Part shown: positions 1 through 8,404 of the stretch, one piece after another
Layout: each line of letters starts with the position of its first letter
Numbering within the stretch: position 1 is the stretch's first letter
From: Sphingomonas aracearum
GTDB lineage: Bacteria > Pseudomonadota > Alphaproteobacteria > Sphingomonadales > Sphingomonadaceae
Length of the DNA stretch: 64,000 nucleotides
Assembly: GCF_003345355.1 (NCBI RefSeq)
Contig: NZ_QQNB01000003.1
Location: 248,001 to 312,000 of the forward strand
Reading direction: 5' to 3'
Translations under genes and position numbers: made by a program
Notes under the pieces: generated by a model
Seen by the model: only the letters and a program-made list of their open reading frames with translations
Told to the model about the DNA's origin: nothing
Databases searched by the model: none

Positions 1-312
1 GGAGAAGGCGCGGGTGGCGTCGCGGATCATCGGGAATTGCGGAACGAGGTCCTCGGGCGGCGGCGGGCGGTGCGCCTTGTACTGATCGTACATCGCGTTG
101 CGGAAGGTGCTGGACGACTTGTCCAGGATCACCGCCATGTGCGTCGGCCCGTCCGCACGGTGCAGCTCGTCGGCGAGCTTCCACAACATGGTGGTATAGC
201 CATAGACGGCGCCGACCGGCTCGCCATGCTTGTTGGTCAGGGGCGGAAGGCGATGATACGCGCGGAAGATGTAGCCCGATCCGTCGACCAGATAGAGGTG
301 GTTGGCAGCCAT
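1..312 (-). CDS. polA: DNA polymerase I, N-terminal part (partial)
   Basis: Only the first 104 codons lie in the window; the gene runs off the left edge. The protein begins with MAANHLYLVDGSGYIFRAYH and continues through a YKAHRPPPPEDL segment. These are the hallmarks of the 5'-3' exonuclease (FEN-like) domain at the start of bacterial Pol I, with the first metal-binding Asp in LVDGSG. The known role of the family is gap filling and RNA-primer removal in replication and excision repair. The ATG at 312 is the first start and fits the family N-terminus. Whether the 3'-5' exonuclease and polymerase domains are intact cannot be judged. Confidence 0.93.
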   Translation of the reverse strand, partial: MAANHLYLVDGSGYIFRAYHRLPPLTNKHGEPVGAVYGYTTMLWKLADELHRADGPTHMAVILDKSSSTFRNAMYDQYKAHRPPPPEDLVPQFPMIRDATRAFS

Positions 313-376
313 GGAGGCCAGATAGCAGCGCGCCCGCCCGCCCCCAAGGGCCGGTCAGGCGATTGTTCCCGACCTG

Positions 377-1528
377 TTACTTCTGTGTCCCAGCGTCCGC
401 CGCGCCGGTGCGGGCATAGGTCGGTCCGCTGCGATGGCTGGCGACCACGGCCGCCGCCACCGCCTGCATCAGCGCCTGGCGTTGCGGAATGGAGCGCCGC
501 GTGTCGCCGATCATCACCGCCACTGCGTAGCGCGTGCCGTCCGGCGCGGTGAGCAGCCCGACATCGTTGTATCCGGCGGTACGGCCGAGCAGGTCCTGGC
601 CCGTGCCGGTCTTGTGCGCGGAGGTCCAGCTCGCCGGCACCGCGCCGCGCAGCCGCTGCGGCCCCGTGCGCGAGGCTTCCATGGTCGACAGGAGGTAGCG
701 GGTGGAGGCCGGCGACAGCAGCTCGCCCCGGGCCAGCGCGGCCAGCGCAAAGGCGATGGCGGAAGGCGCGGCGCCGTCCGGCGGATTGTCGACATAGGCG
801 TCGAAGGCCGCGATCCGCGTCTCGCGCGAGAGCTTCGCGCGCGCTGCCTGAAAGGCGAGCCCGCGCGAATATTCCGAGCGCCAGGAGAGCCCTGCCGTGC
901 CCGCCTGAAGCAGCCGCTCGCCCGGGCCGAAGCCGATCGCACCAAGGCCCTTGCGCTGAATGAAGCCGCGCACCGCTTCCGGCCCGCCGACCGTCTGGAG
1001 AAGTTTGTCGTTGGCGGTGTTGTCGCTGGTCGTCAGCGCGCGGCGGAGCAGCTCGCGCACGTCGGTGTGGTAACCGTCGCCCTTCACCAGCATCGCCATG
1101 GGCTGGTGGAACACGGTCAGGTCCTCCGATCGCACCACCAGCGGCGTATCGAGGCTCAGCCGCCCGCGATCGACCTGGTCGAGCACGGTCATCGCCACCC
1201 ACAGCTTGGACACGCTCTGCTGCGGCAGGAGCAGGCTGCCGTTGCTGTCCGCCGACCAGCCGCCATCCACCGCCCGCACGGCGATGCCGACCTTGCCGCC
1301 GAAATTGCGCCCGAGGTCGCCGATCGTCTCAACCAGCGCGGCGGGCGCCTGTGGCCGGACGGGGCGGGGCGGCACCCATTGTTCGGTGCGTCCCGACGGC
1401 ACCGGGACGCGCGCCGCGGGGGTGCGGGAGGCGCGCGTATCGGCAACGCAGGCGGCGAGCAGCGACAGCAGCGCCAGGGCGCCCAGCCGATGAAGATTTC
1501 TCGCGATTCCGGAAGATCCCCGCCCCAT
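377..1528 (-). CDS. Class A beta-lactamase-like serine hydrolase, lipoprotein
   Basis: The 383-residue protein has a signal peptide ending in a lipobox-like LLAAC (Cys27), so it is probably a periplasmic or outer-membrane lipoprotein. The class A signature is complete: SVSK (Ser105, Lys108) for acylation, SDN (168-170), and KTG (306-308) in HKTGTGQ. The protein is longer than a typical class A enzyme (about 290 residues) because of a Pro-rich N-terminal linker and a C-terminal tail. The family hydrolyses beta-lactams through a serine acyl-enzyme; the actual substrate here is unknown. The ATG at 1528 is used; an AAGGAG lies about 14 bases upstream, a little far. No regulator of the AmpR or BlaI type is adjacent. 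It could instead be a non-resistance serine hydrolase of the same fold. Confidence 0.85.
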   Translation of the reverse strand: MGRGSSGIARNLHRLGALALLSLLAACVADTRASRTPAARVPVPSGRTEQWVPPRPVRPQAPAALVETIGDLGRNFGGKVGIAVRAVDGGWSADSNGSLLLPQQSVSKLWVAMTVLDQVDRGRLSLDTPLVVRSEDLTVFHQPMAMLVKGDGYHTDVRELLRRALTTSDNTANDKLLQTVGGPEAVRGFIQRKGLGAIGFGPGERLLQAGTAGLSWRSEYSRGLAFQAARAKLSRETRIAAFDAYVDNPPDGAAPSAIAFALAALARGELLSPASTRYLLSTMEASRTGPQRLRGAVPASWTSAHKTGTGQDLLGRTAGYNDVGLLTAPDGTRYAVAVMIGDTRRSIPQRQALMQAVAAAVVASHRSGPTYARTGAADAGTQK

Positions 1529-1632
1529 GCGCGTGACACTATCTCCTTCAGCCGAAAGCGGAATCCCTGCAGCCGCCCGTTGCGGTGAGTTGCGGCTCCG
1601 CCGCGTCCAGTCGCGGCCGAAGGCGCCGGCAA

Positions 1633-3222
1633 TCACGGCACCAGCACGGTGTCGGCCGCCGCGTCGAGCCTTTCCGGATAGTCGAGCGTGTAGTGCAGCC
1701 CGCGGCTTTCGTGGCGGTGGAGCGCCGAGCGGACGATGAGGTCGGCGGTTTGCAGCAGGTTGCGCAGCTCGATCAGGTCCGGCGTCACCCGGAAGTGGCC
1801 GTAATGCTCGTTCACCTCGTCCGTCAGCAGCTGGATGCGGCGGCGCGCGCGCTCCAGGCGCTTGGTGGTGCGCACGATGCCGACATAATTCCACATGAAC
1901 CGGCGGATCTCCGTCCAGTTCTGCTTGATGACCACTTCCTCGTCGGAATCGGTGACGCGGCTTTCGTCCCAGGCGCGCACCGGCGGCACGGCGGGCAGCG
2001 TGTCCCAGCGGCGCACGATGTCGCGCGCGACCGCCTCGCCGAACACGAAGCATTCCAGCAGCGAGTTGGACGCCAGGCGGTTGGCGCCGTGCAGCCCGGA
2101 TTCGGTGCATTCGCCCGCGGCGTAGAGGTTGGGCAGGTCCGTGCGCCCGTCCAGGTCCACCACCACGCCGCCGCAGGTGTAATGCTGCGCCGGCACCACC
2201 GGGATCGGTCCGGCGGTCATGTCGATGCCGAGACCGAGCAGCTTGTCGTGGATCGTCGGAAAGTGGTGACGCACGAACTCCGCGCCCATGTGGCTGATGT
2301 CGAGATGGACGTAATCGAGGCCGTAGCGCTTGATCTCGGCATCGATCGCGCGGGCGACCACGTCGCGGGGGGCCAGCTCCATCCGCTCGGCATCGTAATA
2401 GGCCATGAAGCGCTTGCCGGTGGTGGGGTTGACCAGCCGCCCGCCCTCGCCGCGCACCGCCTCCGTGATCAGGAAGTTCTTGACCTCCAGATGGTAGAGG
2501 CAGGTCGGGTGGAACTGCATCATCTCCATGTTGGAGACGCGCGCGCCGGCGCGCCACGCCATGGCGATGCCGTCCCCGGTCGCGCCGCGCGGGGCGGTGG
2601 AGAACAGATAGGTGCGCCCCGCGCCGCCCGTCGCCAGCACCGTCGCGCGCGCGGTGTACAGCTCCACCCGCCCGCTCGCGCGGTTCACGGCATAGACGCC
2701 CCAGACGTTGCCGGCGCCGGAATAGCGCTCCTCGTGCCGGCTGGTGGCGAGATCGATCGCCACCCTGTCCGGCACCAGCGTGATGTTGGAATGCGCCTCG
2801 CACGCGCGTTGCAGCGCCTCCTGCACCGCCCAGCCGGTCGCGTCGTTGACATGGACGATGCGCCGGTGGCTGTGCCCGCCCTCGCGGGTGAGGTGCAGGG
2901 CATCCCCCTCTTCGTTGAACGGCACGCCGAGCTGTTGCAGCCGCGCGATCGCGGCCGGCGCGTTGCCGACGACCATCTCGACGGTGGCGCGGTCGTTCAG
3001 GCCGGCGCCGGCGATCATCGTGTCCTCCACATGCGCCTCGAACGTGTCGCCCGGCTCCAGCACCGCGGCGATCCCGCCTTGCGCCCAGGCGGTCGAGCCT
3101 TCGTTCAGCCCGCCCTTGGCCAGCACGGTGACGCGGTGATGGTCGGCCAGGTTCAGCGCGGCGGTAAGCCCGGCCGCGCCCGAGCCGATGATGAGCACGT
3201 CGGGGGAATGCGGGTCGGTCAT
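1633..3222 (-). CDS. nadB: L-aspartate oxidase
   Basis: This 529-residue flavoprotein oxidises L-aspartate to iminoaspartate, the first step of de novo NAD synthesis. The FAD-binding loop GSGAAG is at residues 13-18. The substrate-domain motifs of the NadB/succinate dehydrogenase family follow: HVNDATGWAVQ, QFHPTCLY, and GLHGANRLASNSLLE near the C-terminal part of the FAD domain. The C-terminal helical domain (ending near TLDYPER) is present, so the length is normal. The start ATG at 3222 directly precedes the dinucleotide-binding strand. nadA and nadC, often clustered with nadB, are not in the window. A repeat lies in the spacer behind the upstream transporter gene. Confidence 0.95.
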   Translation of the reverse strand: MTDPHSPDVLIIGSGAAGLTAALNLADHHRVTVLAKGGLNEGSTAWAQGGIAAVLEPGDTFEAHVEDTMIAGAGLNDRATVEMVVGNAPAAIARLQQLGVPFNEEGDALHLTREGGHSHRRIVHVNDATGWAVQEALQRACEAHSNITLVPDRVAIDLATSRHEERYSGAGNVWGVYAVNRASGRVELYTARATVLATGGAGRTYLFSTAPRGATGDGIAMAWRAGARVSNMEMMQFHPTCLYHLEVKNFLITEAVRGEGGRLVNPTTGKRFMAYYDAERMELAPRDVVARAIDAEIKRYGLDYVHLDISHMGAEFVRHHFPTIHDKLLGLGIDMTAGPIPVVPAQHYTCGGVVVDLDGRTDLPNLYAAGECTESGLHGANRLASNSLLECFVFGEAVARDIVRRWDTLPAVPPVRAWDESRVTDSDEEVVIKQNWTEIRRFMWNYVGIVRTTKRLERARRRIQLLTDEVNEHYGHFRVTPDLIELRNLLQTADLIVRSALHRHESRGLHYTLDYPERLDAAADTVLVP

Positions 3223-3263
3223 GGCACCCGCTTTGCGGGCGGCGGCTGCGGCTTGCAAGGTCG

Positions 3264-3368
3264 TGTTACCCGGCGAAGGCCGGGGCCCAGGTGGAAAGGT
3301 GCTTGTTGGAGAGCGCGCCGCGCTGCCATGTCCGGCTCCCAACTTGACCCCGGCCTTCACCGGGGAAC
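3264..3368. repeat. REP-like inverted doublet between nadB and the CNT transporter
   Basis: Two GC-rich arms face each other: GTTACCCGGCGAAGGCCGGG (from 3264) and CTTGACCCCGGCCTTCACCG (from 3343). Each arm can fold on its own and they pair with each other. The layout matches the elements at 37377-37454 and 54001-54097, so it is likely a dispersed intergenic palindrome. It may also end transcription from the upstream gene. No gene is seen in this spacer. Confidence 0.6.
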
Positions 3369-3371
3369 AGA

Positions 3372-4706
3372 TCAGGGCAGCAGCAACCCCGCCAGCGCCG
3401 CGCTCATCAGGTTGGCGAGGCTCCCCGCCGCCAGCGCGCGCAGGCCGAGCCGGGCGATGGTCGGCCGCTGGTTGGGGGCAAGGCTGCCGGTCACCGCCAT
3501 CTGGATCGCGATGGACGAGAAATTGGCGAAACCGCACAAGGCGAAGGTGACCACCGCGATGGTGCGCGGGGAAAGCTGCGCGGACTGCTTGCCGAGATCG
3601 ATATAGGCGACGAATTCGTTGAGCACGATCTTCTCGCCGAACAGGCCGCCGGCGATCCCCGCCTCGTTCCACGGCACGTTGAGCAGGAACATGACCGGCT
3701 GGAAGACATAACCGAGCAGCCCCTGGAAGCTCAGCGTCGGGTAGCCGAACCACCCGCCCACCATGCCGAGCAGCCCGTTGGCGAGCGCGACGAGCGCCAC
3801 GAACGCGAGCACCATCGCGCCCACCGCAACGGCCAGCCGCACGCCGGTCTGCGCGCCTTGCGCGGCGGCCATGATGAGGTTGGCGGGCTTCTCCTCGTCA
3901 TGCGTCGCCTCGGGCAGCGGCTCGCCCGGCGTGCCCTCCGGCAGCAGGGCGGCGGGCCCGCGACCGCTGATCCGCGCCTCGGCCAGCTCGATCTGCCGGT
4001 CCTCGTCGGGCAGATCGCCGAGCGCCAGCTCGCCTTCGGGCGGCACCGAGCGGTCCGGCATGATGATCTTGGCCATCAGGATGCCGCCGGGCGCGGCCAT
4101 GAAGCTGGCCGCGAGCAGATATTCGATGCGGATGCCCATGGAGGCATAGGCCGCCAGGATCGTGCCGGCGACGCCCGCCATGCCGCTGGTCATCACGGTG
4201 AACACCTGCGGCGGCGTGAGCCCGGCGAGATAGGGGCGGATGACGAGCGGCGATTCGCTCTGCCCCACGAAGATGTTGGCCGCGGCGCACAGGCTTTCCA
4301 CCTTGGACGCGCCGATCACCGCCTCGATCGCGCCCCCGATCCAGCGCACCACCAGCTGCATGACGCCGAGATAATAGAGGATCGACACCAGGCTGGCGAA
4401 GAAGATGATGACGGGCAGGGCGGCGATGGCGAAGCTGGTGCCGCCCACCGCCGGGCTCGCCAGATTGCCGAACAGGAAGACGGTGCCCTGCTGCGAATAG
4501 CCGAGCAGCGCGGAGACGCCCGCCGACGCGCCGGCCAGCACCGCCCGGCCCGGACCCCAGTACAGGACGACCACCGCGATCAGCACCTGCAGCGCAAAGG
4601 CGGCGCCCACCACGCGCGGGCGAATGGCGCGGCGATCGGCGGACAGCAGCACGGCGATCCCCAGGATCACGACAATGCCGGCGATCCCGACCAGGAACTT
4701 GTTCAT
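3372..4706 (-). CDS. CNT-family concentrative nucleoside transporter
   Basis: The 444-residue polytopic inner-membrane protein has the NupC/CNT fold. It has three N-terminal hydrophobic segments, a core with the GQSESPLVIRPYL segment (CNT signature with the conserved QSE/S residues), and a second repeat with WNEAGIAGGLFGEKIVLNEF and GFANFSSIAIQM. The family imports nucleosides driven by H+ or Na+. The length is slightly more than E. coli NupC (400) because of a charged loop near residues 230-270. It is transcribed away from the neighbouring VUT transporter gene. Substrate preference (pyrimidine versus purine) cannot be decided by eye. The ATG at 4706 begins a clean membrane segment. Confidence 0.9.
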   Translation of the reverse strand: MNKFLVGIAGIVVILGIAVLLSADRRAIRPRVVGAAFALQVLIAVVVLYWGPGRAVLAGASAGVSALLGYSQQGTVFLFGNLASPAVGGTSFAIAALPVIIFFASLVSILYYLGVMQLVVRWIGGAIEAVIGASKVESLCAAANIFVGQSESPLVIRPYLAGLTPPQVFTVMTSGMAGVAGTILAAYASMGIRIEYLLAASFMAAPGGILMAKIIMPDRSVPPEGELALGDLPDEDRQIELAEARISGRGPAALLPEGTPGEPLPEATHDEEKPANLIMAAAQGAQTGVRLAVAVGAMVLAFVALVALANGLLGMVGGWFGYPTLSFQGLLGYVFQPVMFLLNVPWNEAGIAGGLFGEKIVLNEFVAYIDLGKQSAQLSPRTIAVVTFALCGFANFSSIAIQMAVTGSLAPNQRPTIARLGLRALAAGSLANLMSAALAGLLLP

Positions 4707-4835
4707 CAGCAGACCCGTCCGTGTTCTTTCCGACGGCGCAAGCCCCCCGGCTGCGCAAAACCCGGCGACCATACAGTGCCTTCGCGGGAGCGCCAGACGT
4801 TTGACGCGGTTGAGGAAAAGCCGGTAGCGTGCCGC

Positions 4836-5522
4836 ATGGATCATCGCTCCTCCGCCACCATCACCGTGCCGCGCTCGCTGTTCGTCTTTTCGGTCTTCTA
4901 CGGCGGCATGGTCTGCATCGCCGGGGTGCTCGGCAACAAGCAGGTCGCGCTGGGCCCGCTTTCCGCGGTGGGGCCGCTGGTCGGCCTGGGGCCGCTGGCG
5001 GTGGAGGCGGGGATCTTCGCCTTTCTGCTGCTGGTGGTGGTGTCCAGCGCGATCGCCGAGCTGCACGGCGGCACGCTCGCCAACCGGCTGGTGCGGGTCG
5101 GCTTCCTTCCGCTGATCGTCTCCATCCTCCTGTCGGTGATCGTGCGCGTGCTGCCCGCCGCGCCGGACATGCAGCCCGCGAACCGCGATGCGATCCAGCT
5201 GGTGCTGGGCGGCACCTGGCGCATCTGGCTGGGCGGGATCATCGCCTACGGCGTGTCGCAGACGCTGAACGTCACCATCTTCGCCGCGCTGAAGGGGCGC
5301 GAGGGCGCGCACCTCCTGTGGCTGCGCGCGGCCGTTGCCGGCATGCTGAGCCAGGTGGTGGATACCCTGCTGTTCGCGACCATCGCCTTCTGGGGCGTGT
5401 TTCCGATAGGCGAGCTGCTGCTCGGCCAGATGATCGTGAAGGTGATCCTGTCGGCGGTGCTGGTGCCGCCGCTGATCTACTTCTTCGTCGGCCTGGGACG
5501 CAGGCTGGACGCGAGCATCTGA
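4836..5522 (+). CDS. VUT/YhhQ family queuosine-precursor transporter
   Basis: This 228-residue protein has about six hydrophobic segments and resembles the VUT family (YhhQ), whose known member imports 7-cyano-7-deazaguanine (preQ0) for queuosine and 7-deazaguanine synthesis. Supporting segments are VVSSAIAELHGGTLANRLVRVG after the second helix, GVSQTLNVTIFAALKG, and GMLSQVVDTLLFATIAFWG; the last has the conserved SQxxDT. The start ATG at 4836 is followed by a short polar head. Its ribosome site is weak: GAGG lies 20 bases upstream. The divergent spacer 4707-4835 holds no convincing preQ1 riboswitch. The substrate assignment rests on family resemblance only. Confidence 0.8.
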   Translation: MDHRSSATITVPRSLFVFSVFYGGMVCIAGVLGNKQVALGPLSAVGPLVGLGPLAVEAGIFAFLLLVVVSSAIAELHGGTLANRLVRVGFLPLIVSILLSVIVRVLPAAPDMQPANRDAIQLVLGGTWRIWLGGIIAYGVSQTLNVTIFAALKGREGAHLLWLRAAVAGMLSQVVDTLLFATIAFWGVFPIGELLLGQMIVKVILSAVLVPPLIYFFVGLGRRLDASI

Positions 5523-5527
5523 TGCGC

Positions 5528-5557
5528 GCGCGGGAGATCATTTGCACGCTCCCGCGC
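5528..5557 (+). terminator. Candidate stem-loop after the VUT gene
   Basis: A perfect 9-bp inverted repeat, GCGCGGGAG (5528-5536) and CTCCCGCGC (5549-5557), encloses a 12-base loop. It begins five bases after the stop codon of the VUT gene and ends 18 bases before the argB start. No run of T follows, so it is a weak candidate for an intrinsic terminator; it could instead be a leader structure of argB. Confidence 0.4.
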
Positions 5558-5575
5558 TCCCGCTAAAGGGCGCGC

Positions 5576-6535
5576 ATGACCGACCACACGCCCGATCCGG
5601 CCCTCCTCCAGCGCGCCGAAATCCTCGTCGAGGCGCTGCCGTACATGCAGCGCTACGCCGGGCGCACCTTTGTGGTGAAATATGGCGGCCACGCCATGGG
5701 CAGCCCGGAGGCGCAGCGCGATTTCGCCGAGGACATCGTGCTGATGAAGGCGGTGGGCATCAACCCGGTGGTGGTGCACGGCGGGGGACCGCAGATCGGC
5801 GCCATGCTCAAGCGGCTGGGCGTGGAGTCGCGCTTCGTGGACGGTTTGCGCGTCACCGACGCCGAAACCGCGCGCATCGCCGAAATGGTCCTGGCCGGCT
5901 CCATCAACAAGGAGATCGTCGGCTGGATCGGCGAGGCGGGGGGCCGCGCCGTCGGCATCGCCGGCAAGGATGCGGGCTTCGTCACCGCCGAGAAGGTGAC
6001 CCGCACCGAGGCCGACCGGCTGCAGGGGATCGAGCGGCACGTCGATCTCGGCTTTGTCGGCGAGCCGGTGGCGATCGACCGCACGATCATCGACACCTTG
6101 TCCGATGCCGGGATCATCCCGGTGGTGGCGCCGATCGCGATCGGCGCGGACGGCGCGACCTACAACATCAACGCCGACACCATGGCCGGCGCGATCGCCG
6201 CGGCGCTGGGCGCCGAGCGCCTGTTCATGCTGACGGACGTGGTCGGCGTGCTCGACAAGCAGGGCGAGCTGCTCACCGATCTCGATGCCGCTGCCGTGCG
6301 GGCGCTGCGCGAGGACGGCACCATCTCGGGCGGCATGATCCCGAAGCTGGAAACCTGCGTGAACGCGGTGGAAGGCGGCGTGGACGCAGCGGTGATCCTC
6401 GACGGTCGGGTGCCGCATGCCATCCTGCTGGAGATCTTCACCCGGCGTGGCGCGGGCACGCTGGTGCGGCGCGCCAGGGTGAAGGGGCACGCGGACGCCG
6501 ACGCACAGCCGGGTGCTGGCGAAACGACCGAATAG
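5576..6535 (+). CDS. argB: Acetylglutamate kinase
   Basis: This cytoplasmic amino-acid kinase phosphorylates N-acetyl-L-glutamate, the second step of arginine synthesis. The 319-residue protein has the nucleotide-binding [10 protein letters not shown] near residue 33, the substrate loop [10 protein letters not shown], the [17 protein letters not shown] segment, and the conserved [15 protein letters not shown] near the C-terminus. The N-terminal helix ([18 protein letters not shown]) is the type found in arginine-sensitive hexameric enzymes, so feedback inhibition by arginine is likely. The C-terminal tail after VRRARV is longer than usual. A small YggT gene follows 17 bases downstream and is probably co-transcribed. 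Confidence 0.95.
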   Translation: MTDHTPDPALLQRAEILVEALPYMQRYAGRTFVVKYGGHAMGSPEAQRDFAEDIVLMKAVGINPVVVHGGGPQIGAMLKRLGVESRFVDGLRVTDAETARIAEMVLAGSINKEIVGWIGEAGGRAVGIAGKDAGFVTAEKVTRTEADRLQGIERHVDLGFVGEPVAIDRTIIDTLSDAGIIPVVAPIAIGADGATYNINADTMAGAIAAALGAERLFMLTDVVGVLDKQGELLTDLDAAAVRALREDGTISGGMIPKLETCVNAVEGGVDAAVILDGRVPHAILLEIFTRRGAGTLVRRARVKGHADADAQPGAGETTE

Positions 6536-6552
6536 CGACTATCTCCGCTACC

Positions 6553-6861
6553 ATGCTTGTTCTCATCCAGATCCTCGACATCCTCCTGAACGTCGTCTGG
6601 TGGATCATCTTCGCGCAGTTCATCCTGTCGCTGCTGCTGCTGTTCAACGTCATCAGCCTGTCCAACGACGGCGTCCGCGCGGTGTATGCCGCGCTGGATC
6701 GCATGACGGAGCCGATGTACCGCCCGATCCGCCGCGTGCTGCCGACCTTCGGCACGCTGGACCTGTCGCCGATGGTGGTGCTGATCGTGGTGCGCATCCT
6801 TCAGGCGGTGGTGCTGCCGGCGCTCGCCGCGCAGTTCGCCGCGCCGGCGGTCTACGGCTGA
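6553..6861 (+). CDS. YggT family membrane protein
   Basis: The 102-residue protein has two hydrophobic regions separated by the family signature RMTEPMYRPIRRVLPTFGTLDLSPMVVL. The YggT/Ycf19 family sits in the inner membrane. Links to cell shape, division or osmotic stress have been proposed, but no reaction is known. It follows argB with a 17-base gap and precedes folD by 39 bases, so the three are probably one operon. The ATG at 6553 is the first start and gives the full first membrane helix. Confidence 0.88.
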   Translation: MLVLIQILDILLNVVWWIIFAQFILSLLLLFNVISLSNDGVRAVYAALDRMTEPMYRPIRRVLPTFGTLDLSPMVVLIVVRILQAVVLPALAAQFAAPAVYG

Positions 6862-6900
6862 GGGTGGCATACGTGGCGCGCTGCTTCTAAGGATGGCGGC

Positions 6901-7776
6901 ATGAGCGCCACGATCATCGACGGAAAAGCCCATGCCGCCCGCCTGCGCGAACGGATCGCCGTGCAGGCCGCGGCCTTTGCCGGTGCCGCCGGCCGGGCGG
7001 CCGGTCTGGCGGTGGTGCTGGTGGGCGAGGATCCCGCCAGCGCCGTGTATGTCCGCTCCAAGGGCAAGGCGACGATCGCCGCCGGCATGGAAAGCTTCGA
7101 GCATCGCCTGCCCGCCGATACCGATCAGGCCGCGCTGATCGCGCTGGTCGATCGGCTCAACGCCGATCCGGCGGTGGACGGCATCCTGGTCCAGCTGCCG
7201 CTGCCCGCGCATCTCGATGCCGACGCGATCCTGACGCGCATCGATTCCGACAAGGACGTGGACGGGTTCCACCCGGTGAATGTCGGCCGGCTGATGCTGG
7301 GCCTGCCGGGCCTCGTGCCCTGCACGCCCTATGGCTGCCTGTTGCTGCTCCAGGACGTGCTCGGCGACTTGACCGGCCTCGACGCGGTGGTGGTCGGCCG
7401 TTCCAACATCGTCGGCAAGCCGATGGCGGCGCTGCTGACCGCGGCGAGCGCGACGGTGACGATCGCCCATTCGCGCACCCGCGACCTGGCCGCGGTTGTC
7501 CGGCGCGCCGACATCGTCGTCGCCGCGGTCGGCCGGGCGCAGATGATCCCGGGCGACTGGATCAAGCCTGGCGCCACCGTGATCGACGTGGGCATCAACC
7601 GCACCGATGCCGGGCTGGTCGGCGATGTCGACTTCGCCTCCGCGGTGGAGGTCGCCGGTGCGATCACGCCGGTGCCGGGCGGGGTGGGGCCGATGACCAT
7701 CGCCTGCCTCTTGCGCAACACGGTGGTGGCGGCGGCGCGGCGCGAAGGCGTTCCGCTGGACATGAGCGCCCTGTGA
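6901..7776 (+). CDS. folD: Bifunctional methylenetetrahydrofolate dehydrogenase/cyclohydrolase
   Basis: The 291-residue cytoplasmic enzyme interconverts methylene-, methenyl- and formyl-tetrahydrofolate. The catalytic region carries YVRSKGKA with the essential Lys, and [13 protein letters not shown]. The NADP-binding domain has [17 protein letters not shown], and the C-terminal signature [15 protein letters not shown] is intact. Length and domain order are normal. It lies between the YggT gene and a MarC gene on the same strand. The ATG at 6901 begins the usual [10 protein letters not shown]-terminus. Confidence 0.96.
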   Translation: MSATIIDGKAHAARLRERIAVQAAAFAGAAGRAAGLAVVLVGEDPASAVYVRSKGKATIAAGMESFEHRLPADTDQAALIALVDRLNADPAVDGILVQLPLPAHLDADAILTRIDSDKDVDGFHPVNVGRLMLGLPGLVPCTPYGCLLLLQDVLGDLTGLDAVVVGRSNIVGKPMAALLTAASATVTIAHSRTRDLAAVVRRADIVVAAVGRAQMIPGDWIKPGATVIDVGINRTDAGLVGDVDFASAVEVAGAITPVPGGVGPMTIACLLRNTVVAAARREGVPLDMSAL

Positions 7777-7786
7777 GCGTGCGCCC

Positions 7787-8404
7787 GTGATCGAGCTCTA
7801 CGTCTCCTGCCTCATCACGTTCTTCGTCGTCATCGATCCGCCCGGCTGCGCGCCGATCTATGCCGGGCTGACGGCGGGGGCGACGCCCACCCATGCCCGC
7901 GCCATGGCGGTGCGCGCGGTGCTGGTGTCCGCGGCGATCCTGCTCGTCTTCGCGCTGTTCGGCGAGGATCTGCTCCACGCGCTCGGCATCACCTTGCCCA
8001 GCTTCCGCATCGCCGGCGGCATCATGCTGTTCCTGATCGCGCTCGAAATGGTGTTCGAAAAGCGCACCCAGCGCCGCGAGGACCGCGCCGCGCAGGTCGC
8101 CGCCGAGGAGGTGGAGGACGTTTCCATCTTCCCCATGGCCATGCCGATGATCGCCGGGCCGGGCTCCATCGCCTCCGTGATGCTGCTGATGGGGCGCGCG
8201 CACGGCATGGAGGAATCGCTGGTCGTGCTGGGCGCGCTGGCGACGATCCTGCTGGTGATGCTCGGCGCCCTGCTGCTCGCCCGCCCGCTGATGCGGGTGC
8301 TCGGCGCCAAGATCGAGGCGGTCATCACCCGCCTGCTGGGCGTGCTGCTCGCCGCGCTGGCCGTGCAGTTCGTGATCGACGGCCTGCGCGTCAGCCTTAC
8401 CTGA
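7787..8404 (+). CDS. MarC family integral membrane protein
   Basis: The 205-residue protein has six hydrophobic segments with the MarC/UPF0056 pattern: an N-terminal FFVVIDPPGCAPIYAGL, a FRIAGGIMLFLIALEM segment, then PMAMPMIAGPGSIASVMLL. The family's function is unsettled; an early link to multiple antibiotic resistance was not upheld. The start is a GTG at 7787, ten bases after the folD stop, so the two are likely co-transcribed. Its last eight bases overlap the convergent GT-C gene. Some relatives are called NAAT transporters, but nothing here proves transport. Confidence 0.88.
   Translation: MIELYVSCLITFFVVIDPPGCAPIYAGLTAGATPTHARAMAVRAVLVSAAILLVFALFGEDLLHALGITLPSFRIAGGIMLFLIALEMVFEKRTQRREDRAAQVAAEEVEDVSIFPMAMPMIAGPGSIASVMLLMGRAHGMEESLVVLGALATILLVMLGALLLARPLMRVLGAKIEAVITRLLGVLLAALAVQFVIDGLRVSLT

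Noticed and set aside
377..1528. Mobile antibiotic resistance gene
   Set aside because: The beta-lactamase-like gene has the same base composition as its neighbours and no mobile element nearby; it appears to be a resident chromosomal gene.
1585..3606. 673-codon plus-strand frame across nadB
   Set aside because: Antisense to nadB with its complete motifs; the translation is Arg/Ala/His-rich with no domain pattern.
4707..4835. preQ1 riboswitch upstream of the VUT gene
   Set aside because: The gene family made me look, but no conserved preQ1 aptamer core or pseudoknot pattern is visible in the spacer.
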